A DNA stretch of 8,098 nt from Gammaproteobacteria bacterium (GTDB lineage Bacteria; Gemmatimonadota; Gemmatimonadetes; Longimicrobiales; Gaopeijiaceae): the NCBI GenBank assembly GCA_024638345.1, contig JAHEKL010000112.1, positions 1 through 8,098 on the forward strand, written 5' to 3'. A model generated the notes under the pieces. That model was not told the origin of the DNA and did not search any database. It saw nothing but the letters and a program-made list of their open reading frames with translations. How positions within the stretch are numbered: the first letter of the stretch is position 1; each line of letters starts with the position of its first letter. Positions 1 to 5,792 of this stretch are shown piece by piece. Both the position numbers and the translations under genes were made by a program.

Positions 1-2
1 TC

Positions 3-155
3 GCGCGAGGGATTCTGGAACTGCCGCTGTACAGACAATGGTGGACGAGCGAGCTAAAGAGCTCGATCTATTCAGACGAGTTCGTCGAGGCTCTGGAGGT
101 CACCAGCCCGGCTGAGCTCACCAGGCTACATCGAAAGCCTGCGGCGGGAGATTAG
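3..155 (+). CDS. C-terminal fragment of an unidentified protein (5' end outside window)
   Basis: This plus-strand reading frame is open from the left edge to a TAG at 153-155 and gives about 50 residues. It begins ARGILELPLYRQWWTSELKS and ends in RLHRKPAAGD. The other two plus frames stop after about 18 and 37 codons. Third codon positions in this frame are mostly G or C, as in the confident genes, and the composition looks protein-like (Trp-Trp, acidic and hydrophobic alternation). It would be the tail of a gene converging on the DUF4159 gene, with about 50 nt between the two stop codons. I do not recognise the family and the fragment is too short to assign. A chance open frame at the edge cannot be excluded. 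Confidence 0.42.
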   Translation, partial: ARGILELPLYRQWWTSELKSSIYSDEFVEALEVTSPAELTRLHRKPAAGD

Positions 156-207
156 GATCATCGTCACGCTTTCAGGTGCAGCAATCGTAGCGACCGCCCG
201 GCTGAAC

Positions 208-1095
208 TCAGTAGACCATCGAGTAGGCGATGATGTTGAAGGCCATGCTGAAGGCATAGTTGGAGCGGTCGAAGGGGTACCACGGAAGCTCCGCCCATTC
301 CCATGCATCGCCCAGATCGGTGTTGTGCGCGATCAAGACCATGAGACGGCCATTGTCGTCGAAGATGCCACGCACTGTGGGTGTGCACGATGAGTCGCGG
401 CGACACTGACCATACCGCGCCGGATCCCCTGTGGAGCCGTTCCTCTCGTTGGGTACCTGAAGCACCTCGTCGATCGGGTAGATGATCCGAAAGATCAGGT
501 GATCTTCAGGAACCTCCACGATGTCGTGATCGGGTAGGACCTGTCGGATCTCACGCTCGAAGTTCGCCCACTGGTTCGTATCCCAGAAATCGTCGATGAA
601 GACGAAGCCTCCGGCGAGCAGGTAGCTTCGAAGCCCCTCGACCTCGGGGGGCGTGAGTGCCATGCGACCGACTTCCAGCATGTAGAGGAACGGGAAGCGA
701 CGAAGGTGCGGATCGTCCAGCGTAATGGGGTTCTCGCAGGAATAGACGTCCCATCCCAACGTCCGCTTCATGACGAAGAGGAACTGTCGGTCGGCCTTCG
801 GGAAGTCCGTGGCCCAGTCTCCCCCCCCACGACGCCTCCTGGAGGTGTTGTAGGCTCCACGAGTGAAGTAGAAGCTCTGGTGCGGGTTGGGCTCGGCTCG
901 GCCGATGTATCCGGGCGGGCATTCCTCCTGTACGGCACGCGTCGGGCTCGGCACCTCGCTCGCGGGCGGGCGCAGAAGACCAGAAGAAGCCGCTGCGCCC
1001 ACATCCCCCGTCGGGGCAAGGGCGAGGGTACCAGCTCCCAGCGCCAACGTCGCTCCTGCTCCAAGCAGGCGCACTGTTGTCAAAGCAGACCTCAC
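208..1095 (-). CDS. Secreted DUF4159 domain protein
   Basis: This 295-residue protein has an N-terminal signal peptide (residues 1 to about 36, Ala/Gly/Leu-rich, with Ala-Ala-Ala at the likely cleavage site), so it is probably exported. The rest matches DUF4159: FYFTRG at 75-80, DFPKADRQF at 97-105, GGFVFIDDFW at 162-171, HNTDLGDAWEW at 257-267 and a C-terminal YAFSMAFNIIAYSMVY block at 280-295. The fold is thought to resemble class I glutamine amidotransferase-like domains, but no function is established, and I assign none. The start is GTG at 1095, the most upstream canonical start in the open frame. No clear Shine-Dalgarno sequence precedes it, and GTG at codon 8 is an alternative. Cys59 and Cys120, and Cys231 and Cys237, could form disulfides after export. 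A run of eight G in the sense strand encodes part of the Gly-Gly-Gly at 90-92. A 254-nt gap separates it from the upstream lipoprotein gene, so it probably has its own promoter. Confidence 0.85.
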   Translation of the reverse strand: MRSALTTVRLLGAGATLALGAGTLALAPTGDVGAAASSGLLRPPASEVPSPTRAVQEECPPGYIGRAEPNPHQSFYFTRGAYNTSRRRRGGGDWATDFPKADRQFLFVMKRTLGWDVYSCENPITLDDPHLRRFPFLYMLEVGRMALTPPEVEGLRSYLLAGGFVFIDDFWDTNQWANFEREIRQVLPDHDIVEVPEDHLIFRIIYPIDEVLQVPNERNGSTGDPARYGQCRRDSSCTPTVRGIFDDNGRLMVLIAHNTDLGDAWEWAELPWYPFDRSNYAFSMAFNIIAYSMVY

Positions 1096-1152
1096 AGTCG
1101 ATGGATAATCGGCTACCCGGCGAATCGAGCAGATGTTGGACGTAGAATCAAG

Positions 1153-1177
1153 CTACATGCCGGGCGGCGCCATGTAG
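1153..1177. repeat. Inverted repeat, possible operator upstream of DUF4159 gene
   Basis: CTACATG (1153-1159) and CATGTAG (1171-1177) are perfect 7-nt inverted arms separated by 11 nt. The centre lies about 70 nt upstream of the GTG start. The transcribed strand has no T-run after it, so an operator or leader hairpin is more likely than a terminator. It also sits next to the weak -35-like TTGATT. A chance occurrence remains possible. Confidence 0.3.
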
Positions 1178-1305
1178 GTTTCCCCTCTGACAGGATTCGG
1201 CCCTCTGAGCGGCAGAAACTCCCAAGTGCCTCCGGTGTCTCGGGGAACCCAGCTTCGGACAATCGGCCGCCGATCGAATCAGCGCAACACCGTGGTCTGT
1301 TTCGG

Positions 1306-1339
1306 CTGGGCTCTGGCCCACGAGGGCGAATCAGCCCAG
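1306..1339 (-). terminator. Stem-loop just after the lipoprotein stop codon, terminator-like without U-run
   Basis: CTGGGCT (1306-1312) pairs perfectly with AGCCCAG (1333-1339). A nested GCCC/GGGC stem (1316-1319 with 1324-1327) and a 4-nt loop lie inside. On the transcribed strand the structure begins about 10 nt after the TAG stop of the lipoprotein gene, a typical place for a terminator or 3'-end stabiliser. No U-tract follows (CCGAAACAG), so intrinsic termination is uncertain. Confidence 0.35.
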
Positions 1340-1349
1340 TGAAGGGCCT

Positions 1350-2507
1350 CTAGGGCAGCCAGCGGGGGACGCTTGCCCCCTCCAGCACGGTGAGGCGAAC
1401 GATGTCGCTGCCGTCCGCGCGCATCGCGTACAGGTCGCTGATTCCGATCAACAGGTCGACGCTCGCGATCACCATCCACTTGCCATCGGGAGACCAGTCC
1501 GCGTCGGTCGTGCGAAAGCCGGCATTGTCGGTGAGCTGGGTGAGCCCGGCTCCATCGGACTGGATCCGGAAGAGCTCGAAGTCCGTTCCTTCCTCGGCGG
1601 GATCGAGGAAACGCGCGAACACGACATGCTCGCCGTCGGGGGACCACCTGGCGTTGCCGTCGAACGCCCCTTCCGTAAGCTGAACGACATTCGTTCCGTC
1701 CACTCCTGAAGTGTACAGGCCGCCCGTGCCGCCCCGATCGCTTCCGAAGACGATACGCGTGCCGTCGGGCGACCAAGCGGGCCCGATATCGTTCGAATCG
1801 GGTGTGTCCGGCGTGAGGTTGGTGACTCCAGAGCCGTCGTCGTTCATCACGTAGACGTCCCGTGTCGTCCCTCCGGATCCTTCGAGCAAGTCGTAGATGA
1901 TCCGATTCCCGTCCGGCGACCAGGTTGGCCGCCGCTCCGTGGACGCCGTGGTATTGGTGATGTTCACGGGATTGGACCCGTCGATCTGGGCGACCCAGAT
2001 GTCTCCCGCGAACTCGTAGGCGATCCGAGCGCCGTCTCGCGTTCCCGACACACTGTTTCCGAACAGGGACAACGTCTGTGGGTCTGCACCGAGCGCGTTT
2101 CGGGTTTGGATGCCCCCCGAGACCGCGGAGTAGATGAACCGACCGGGATCGGGCTGCAGACAGAACACCACCAAGCCCACTGTCACGTTGCCGAAAAGCG
2201 GGATACTTCCGGAGGTGGGCTGGTTGGTTACACGACAGTTCTCCGCAACGCCCCGTATCGTGAAGGGGTGGTTTCGCCGAGCCAGGTTCTCCACCTGTGC
2301 TTCGCCGCTGACTGGGAGGGCGATCTCTATACCGTCGTCCAGCACGAACTGGTACCCGTCCGTGTCCAAGTCCTCACCGACCGTCTCGACGACCAGAAGC
2401 AGGGTCACGAGGGCGGGCCCCGTCGAATCCGACCCGGAGCATCCGGTCGCGACCAGAAGCACGGCGGCGGTGACGATGGTTCGTACCGGTGGGATGAAGG
2501 CGGACAT
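1350..2507 (-). CDS. Exported lipoprotein with TolB-like (PD40) beta-propeller
   Basis: The protein has 385 residues. Residues 1-22 form a lipoprotein signal peptide ending VATGC with lipidated Cys23, followed by a SGSDSTGP linker. Residues about 35-118 form a small beta-rich domain (TDGYQFVLDDG, then GVAENC and VVFC) in which Cys91 and Cys116 probably form a disulfide. From about 122 to the end lies a propeller of WD40-like PD40 repeats. WSPDG motifs start at 196, 245, 288 and 338, and a degenerate TRDGARIAYE repeat sits near 156. The terminal PRWLP looks like the closing strand, giving about six blades as in TolB. Such proteins are usually anchored in the envelope and bind partners; no enzyme motif is visible. 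I chose the ATG at 2507 because AGAGG lies 6 nt upstream, whereas the in-frame ATG at 2525 has no ribosome binding site. No TolB identity is claimed: tol genes are absent nearby and the N-terminal domain differs. Confidence 0.85.
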   Translation of the reverse strand: MSAFIPPVRTIVTAAVLLVATGCSGSDSTGPALVTLLLVVETVGEDLDTDGYQFVLDDGIEIALPVSGEAQVENLARRNHPFTIRGVAENCRVTNQPTSGSIPLFGNVTVGLVVFCLQPDPGRFIYSAVSGGIQTRNALGADPQTLSLFGNSVSGTRDGARIAYEFAGDIWVAQIDGSNPVNITNTTASTERRPTWSPDGNRIIYDLLEGSGGTTRDVYVMNDDGSGVTNLTPDTPDSNDIGPAWSPDGTRIVFGSDRGGTGGLYTSGVDGTNVVQLTEGAFDGNARWSPDGEHVVFARFLDPAEEGTDFELFRIQSDGAGLTQLTDNAGFRTTDADWSPDGKWMVIASVDLLIGISDLYAMRADGSDIVRLTVLEGASVPRWLP

Positions 2508-2513
2508 CTGCTT

Positions 2514-2518
2514 CCTCT
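2514..2518 (-). promoter_or_regulatory. Ribosome binding site that sets the lipoprotein start
   Basis: AGAGG on the minus strand lies 6 nt before the ATG at 2505-2507. It falls inside the longer frame starting at 2525, which argues for the shorter product with a normal lipoprotein signal peptide. Confidence 0.6.
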
Positions 2519-2660
2519 GGGGCATCGGCGGATGAAGGAGTGCTTGCGTCCCTGCGACGGCTCGAAGCCGGGCCTTTCAGACGAACCTAAGCGTCGGAGG
2601 TCTCTGGGTCGAAGATACCGAAGAGCTTCGAGCGGTGGGGATGGGCGCTGAAACGCTGAA

Positions 2661-2696
2661 GGGGGCCTGAGAGCTCTCCGCGGCTCCCAGGCCCCC
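2661..2696 (-). terminator. Strong hairpin terminator ending the oxidoreductase operon
   Basis: GGGGGCCTG (2661-2669) and CAGGCCCCC (2688-2696) are perfect 9-nt inverted arms around an 18-nt loop that itself contains the self-complementary GAGAGCTCTC. On the transcribed strand the hairpin starts about 20 nt after the TGA stop of the secreted protein gene. It is followed by TTCAGCGTTT, an imperfect U-rich tail. Position and strength fit an intrinsic terminator for the operon read from 4920. Confidence 0.65.
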
Positions 2697-2716
2697 TGTG
2701 CCCCCGAGCCTGTGTC

Positions 2717-3565
2717 TCAGGGGGTAACTGTGATCGGGAAGAACACGTTCGACCAGCAGCACTGATCGTCGAAGCTGCTGTCTTCGGCCTCGAAGTTGTC
2801 GGCCCTGACCCGGATCATGTACTGGCCCGGCTCGCTGAAGGTCGCCTGGGTCGTGGAGAGCCCCCAACCCTCGCTCTCGATCAGCGCACTCTCGGGCTGG
2901 AGGTCGATCTCGGCCGGTCCCTGGTGCCAGATCCAGGTGGTGTTGACCGGATAGAGGTGGTGGTCTTCCCGGATGCCCCGATCCTGCACGAGAACTGACA
3001 GCGTGATCGGCGTTCCGACGGAGGTGGTCGTCCGCCGCGCCACGATCCCCTCCCGGTCCACGGACTCGGGTCCGTCGGAATCGAAACGGATGCTCGGGGG
3101 AAGAGAGCCGTGCGCCGCGGCCTCGCGGCTCATCTCGTACGCCGTGGAGGTGGCGCGACCCGGTATCGAGTACGTATGACCGGCGTGGGTCAGGGTCCAT
3201 ACGACCTCCGTGCCCGCCGGTGCCGTGACGGCGAACGAGCCTCGGTCCCGCTTCCCGATGAATCCAGGGCGATCGAACACGGGGAAATGGGTCGGCTGGA
3301 CACCGTCGTATTCAGCCGGCTCGATGTAGTTGTTCGGGCCCAACGGGATGTCTACCACCTCGTCCGTGTTTCGATTCAGGAAGCCGAACGAGTACGTGAC
3401 CGTGCCGTCGCCATTGCCGTACCACCCGTCGAAGAAGGGAGCCACGACGTCGCCCGAGGGCTTGAGAGGGGCCAGAGGATAGTCGGGCAACTGCCCCTCT
3501 GACGGAGTGCCGACCAGCAGGAGCAGCACGCATCCCAGGGTCGCCCTCGCGACCGAGGCGTTCAT
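2717..3565 (-). CDS. Secreted protein of unknown function, partner of the haem/copper oxidoreductase
   Basis: The protein has 282 residues. A signal peptide (hydrophobic VLLLLVG at 13-19, cleavage near Glu23-Gly24-Gln25) indicates export. The first half carries PFFDGWYGN (43-51), FGFLNRNTDE (60-69), IPLGPNNYIEP (73-83) and QPTHFPVF (90-97), and looks like a beta-sandwich. The second half (about 180-282) resembles an Ig-like domain, with ITLSVLV, WIWHQGP, ATFSEPGQYMIRVRADN and a closing FFPITVTP strand. Adjacent Cys269-Cys270 are unusual and might form a vicinal disulfide or metal site. I know similar proteins only as conserved hypotheticals. The ATG at 3565 overlaps the upstream TGA (ATGA, 3562-3565), and GGAGG lies 6 nt before it, so the two genes are translationally coupled. 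The frame is open to 3706 but that extension only shadows the upstream gene. A role as partner, scaffold or substrate carrier of the oxidoreductase is inference. Confidence 0.82.
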   Translation of the reverse strand: MNASVARATLGCVLLLLVGTPSEGQLPDYPLAPLKPSGDVVAPFFDGWYGNGDGTVTYSFGFLNRNTDEVVDIPLGPNNYIEPAEYDGVQPTHFPVFDRPGFIGKRDRGSFAVTAPAGTEVVWTLTHAGHTYSIPGRATSTAYEMSREAAAHGSLPPSIRFDSDGPESVDREGIVARRTTTSVGTPITLSVLVQDRGIREDHHLYPVNTTWIWHQGPAEIDLQPESALIESEGWGLSTTQATFSEPGQYMIRVRADNFEAEDSSFDDQCCWSNVFFPITVTP

Positions 3566-4920
3566 CGGGCACCTCCCGTCATGGCGACCGGCTGCTCCGT
3601 TTCGCGCTCTGCGAGTAGCCGCTCGTACCCCTCCTGGTCCAGGTGTGTGACCGCGATCCAGGCGTGCGACATCTCGTCCGTCGTCCGTTGACCGGCGGCG
3701 ACCCATTGGTCGGGGTCGGGATTGTGAGGATTGTTCGCGGAGTTGTCATACCACGCGGTCAAGATGAGCACGGCTCCCGCCGGGATGAGAGGCTGGTATC
3801 CCTCCTCGTAGATGTGGCTGAGGTTCCAGCCAGCGTTCCAGTTCGAAATCATGCTGATCCACTCGCGCTCACCGGACTTCGAGTCGAACACCTCGAGTCC
3901 CATGGCGACGCCGCGCAGGTGCAAGTGTGGCTGGAAGCTGTCGAGTCGGACCGGATGATCGAAGGAGTGGAACCCCTGAGTCATCAGCTTGCCGTGGGGC
4001 GGGATGTCGTAGTCGCCGCCCTGGAGGCGGTAGGAGCGAAGATCCTGCGGGTAGGACGCTTCTTCGTCGAAGTCCTCGTCGTGATACCAGATGCCGACCT
4101 CGACCTGGTCGTCGTGGACCTGGTTGCCGTCGGGGTAGTAGTGGATGCTCCAGCTCACGCGAGAGTTCGCCGGTGCGGTCCGGCACGCATCCTGGGGAAC
4201 GATTTCCCCGAGCTTGCCCCGCGCGAATTCCGATAGACGGTCGAAGTCCTCCCATTCGCCAGCTTCGTTCTGCACGAGAAAGCGGGAGTTCGCATGGTGG
4301 GTCGAGCCCATGGCGGGGACGGAAGGTTTGGTCTCGATCGCCTTGATGCAGCGGTCTTCGTTGATTCCCGTAGGCACCACGGGCTCCCACCACAAGTCCT
4401 GGCCGTTCGCAGGCACGGTGTAGGGGGCGGACGGGATCACGTGATCCGGCGGGCCGAACTCGCCCGCGAGCCGCCACTCACTCATGTCGGGCCATTCAAC
4501 CGGATCGGGCAGGGCAGTCGGATCGCCCAACGGAGCTCCGGCGTCCACCCACTCGACGATCGTCTGGATGTCCTCTTCCGATAGCCGCTTGTCACCCTTC
4601 AGCTGCTGGATGCCGATGTCGGTGTCGTAGTGATACGGCGGCATCTCGCGTCGGGTAACCAAGTCCTTGATCATCGGAGCCCAGGGCCGAACCTCCTCGT
4701 AGCTCATGAACGACATCGGCCCGATCTGACCCGGCTGATGGCATACTTGGCAGTTCTCCTGGAGGATTGGCGCAACATCCTCGGCGAACGTGACGTCGTC
4801 GGGGTCGCCCGGATCCGCTTCGGCTCCTCCGACGACCAGGAACACCGCGATCAACGCCGTCGCGAGGGCGGCTGGCCAACGGAGCGGATGCCCAGGGGAC
4901 TCGGTCATGACTCGGCTCAT
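3562..4920 (-). CDS. Exported cytochrome c / copper type II monooxygenase-like protein
   Basis: The protein has 452 residues. A hydrophobic signal (about 15-35, ending AEA) sends it across the membrane. A class I cytochrome c-like region follows: CQVCH at 57-61 binds haem covalently, and Met93 in REMPPYHY is a likely axial ligand. The remainder resembles the two-domain copper type II ascorbate-dependent monooxygenases (peptidylglycine hydroxylase type). All ligand positions appear present: THH (His208, His209) and IHY (His260) for the first copper; HLH (His332, His334) and DEM (Met417) for the second. YDNSANNPHNPDP at 391-403 is also characteristic. In the characterised relatives the two coppers insert an oxygen atom into a C-H bond. 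Substrate and electron donor here are unknown, and the fused haem may supply electrons. GAGGAG lies 6 nt before the ATG at 4920, which fixes the start. It is the first gene of a coupled pair. Monooxygenase activity is inferred from homology only. Confidence 0.85.
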   Translation of the reverse strand: MSRVMTESPGHPLRWPAALATALIAVFLVVGGAEADPGDPDDVTFAEDVAPILQENCQVCHQPGQIGPMSFMSYEEVRPWAPMIKDLVTRREMPPYHYDTDIGIQQLKGDKRLSEEDIQTIVEWVDAGAPLGDPTALPDPVEWPDMSEWRLAGEFGPPDHVIPSAPYTVPANGQDLWWEPVVPTGINEDRCIKAIETKPSVPAMGSTHHANSRFLVQNEAGEWEDFDRLSEFARGKLGEIVPQDACRTAPANSRVSWSIHYYPDGNQVHDDQVEVGIWYHDEDFDEEASYPQDLRSYRLQGGDYDIPPHGKLMTQGFHSFDHPVRLDSFQPHLHLRGVAMGLEVFDSKSGEREWISMISNWNAGWNLSHIYEEGYQPLIPAGAVLILTAWYDNSANNPHNPDPDQWVAAGQRTTDEMSHAWIAVTHLDQEGYERLLAERETEQPVAMTGGAR

Positions 4921-4926
4921 GGTATT

Positions 4927-4932
4927 CTCCTC
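4927..4932 (-). promoter_or_regulatory. Ribosome binding site of the oxidoreductase gene
   Basis: GAGGAG on the minus strand sits 6 nt before the ATG at 4918-4920. It supports that start over the in-frame ATG four codons downstream. Confidence 0.6.
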
Positions 4933-5050
4933 GCTTCGATGTTACCCGGGAACGGCGCCCGGCACTGCACACAGGACCCGATGGATGCGCCGCACTCGAA
5001 AGATGACGGCTGAGTCGCGGCCGGAAGAGTGGGAATAAGGCGGATCGCGA

Positions 5051-5069
5051 TGTAGGGAAATTCCCTACA
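5051..5069. promoter_or_regulatory. Perfect palindromic operator upstream of the oxidoreductase operon
   Basis: TGTAGGGAAATTCCCTACA is a perfect dyad of two 9-nt arms around one central base. It lies 131 nt upstream of the oxidoreductase ATG and about 60 nt downstream of the response regulator stop. A run TTATTC (complement of 5033-5038) just downstream could be a weak -10 element, which would put the dyad near the -35 region, as for an activator. NarL/FixJ-type regulators bind as dimers to short dyads, and the adjacent gene encodes one. That this regulator binds here is inference. A protein-binding site fits better than a terminator, because no U-run follows and the loop would be too small for a good hairpin. 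Confidence 0.6.
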
Positions 5070-5132
5070 CGATGGCGCTCGGGTCGGGATGCGGTAGGTC
5101 GCTGTCGGTGCAGGCGGGATGGCGCGGCGCTC

Positions 5133-5792
5133 TCAGACCTGTCTTAGCAATCCCGACTTCAGAGCGAAGCGGACGAGCTCGGAACGGTGGTTGAGCTCCA
5201 GCTTCTCCATGATCCGCGCGCGGTAGGTGTCGACGGTCTTCGGCGAGATGAAAAGCTTCGAGCCGATCTCGGTGGACGAGTATCCCTCTGCGGTCAGAGC
5301 CAAAACCTCGCGCTCGCGAGGGCTCAGCATCTTCAGGCTGGGTCCATCCTTCTCCCCGGAGTCGCGCAGGTGCCTCAAAAGGAGGGCCGTCGCCTGGGCC
5401 GGGAGGTAGACCTCGCCCTTGGCGACGGTACGAATCGCTTCGATCAGGTCCCGATCGGCGCTCGACTTGGTGAGGTAGCCGCTCGCGCCCGCCTCCACCA
5501 CAGGCACGAGGTATTCTTCCTCGGCATGGACCGTGAGCACGAGAACAGCGACGCCGATGTCGAGCGCGGCGATGCGGCGTGTGGCTTCCAACCCGCTCGT
5601 GTCGGGCATGGAGAGATCCATGATGACGAGGTCCGGACGCAGCTCGAGTGCCAGCTTCACCGCCTCGGATCCAGAACCCGCCTCCCCCACGACCTCCACG
5701 AAATCCTCGGTTTCGAGCAGCGCTCGGAGCCCAGCCCGAAACATCGGGTGATCATCGGCGAGGAGGACCCTCAACTTCCCGTCTTCACCCAT
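5133..5792 (-). CDS. NarL/FixJ family response regulator (REC + LuxR HTH)
   Basis: The protein has 219 residues, the usual size for this family. The receiver domain (about 7-125) has the acidic pair Asp13-Asp14, the phosphoacceptor Asp59 (VIMDLSMP), Thr87 (LVLTVH) and Lys109 (GYLTKSS), so all switch residues are present. The LuxR-type DNA-binding domain (about 153-218) shows LSPREREVLALTAEG and the recognition region ISPKTVDTYRARIMEKL. It should accept phosphate from the kinase encoded just upstream and then bind DNA as a dimer. The ATG at 5792 overlaps the kinase stop by 8 nt and is preceded directly by GAGGGGGGGAG, so translation is probably coupled. The likely target is the palindrome about 60 nt past its own stop codon, before the oxidoreductase operon (inference). 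Specific orthology cannot be assigned. Confidence 0.95.
   Translation of the reverse strand: MGEDGKLRVLLADDHPMFRAGLRALLETEDFVEVVGEAGSGSEAVKLALELRPDLVIMDLSMPDTSGLEATRRIAALDIGVAVLVLTVHAEEEYLVPVVEAGASGYLTKSSADRDLIEAIRTVAKGEVYLPAQATALLLRHLRDSGEKDGPSLKMLSPREREVLALTAEGYSSTEIGSKLFISPKTVDTYRARIMEKLELNHRSELVRFALKSGLLRQV

Larger units (their letters stand above)
1096..1349. other. Intergenic region upstream of the DUF4159 gene
   Basis: I see no credible gene here. The region lies between the stop of the lipoprotein gene and the GTG of the DUF4159 gene. It holds two inverted repeats, listed separately. A weak minus-strand promoter-like pair is also present: TTGATT (1146-1151) and TCGATT (1123-1128) with a 17-nt spacer. 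It is a poor match to the -35/-10 consensus and is noted only as a possibility. Confidence 0.5.

Noticed and set aside
106..210. GCCCGGCTGAGCTCA (106-120) and GCCCGGCTGAACTCA (196-210), a near-perfect direct repeat 90 nt apart, possibly an attachment site or small duplication
   Set aside because: A 14 of 15 match is about what chance gives in 8 kb. The flanks do not match and no integrase or element boundary is visible.
2389..2461. A repeated CGACCAGAAGCA in the lipoprotein gene
   Set aside because: Both copies encode hydrophobic Leu/Val stretches of the same protein (signal peptide and first beta strand) and are explained by codon use.
3566..3706. N-terminal extension of the secreted partner protein to a start at 3706
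   Set aside because: The extension overlaps the end of the oxidoreductase gene and is Arg/Gly-rich. The ATG at 3565 has a ribosome binding site, a following signal peptide and the ATGA coupling.
3643..4236. A 197-residue plus-strand open frame inside the oxidoreductase gene
   Set aside because: The minus strand here encodes the copper ligands and the expected family motifs. The Val/Asp-rich product on the plus strand is a codon-complement artefact.
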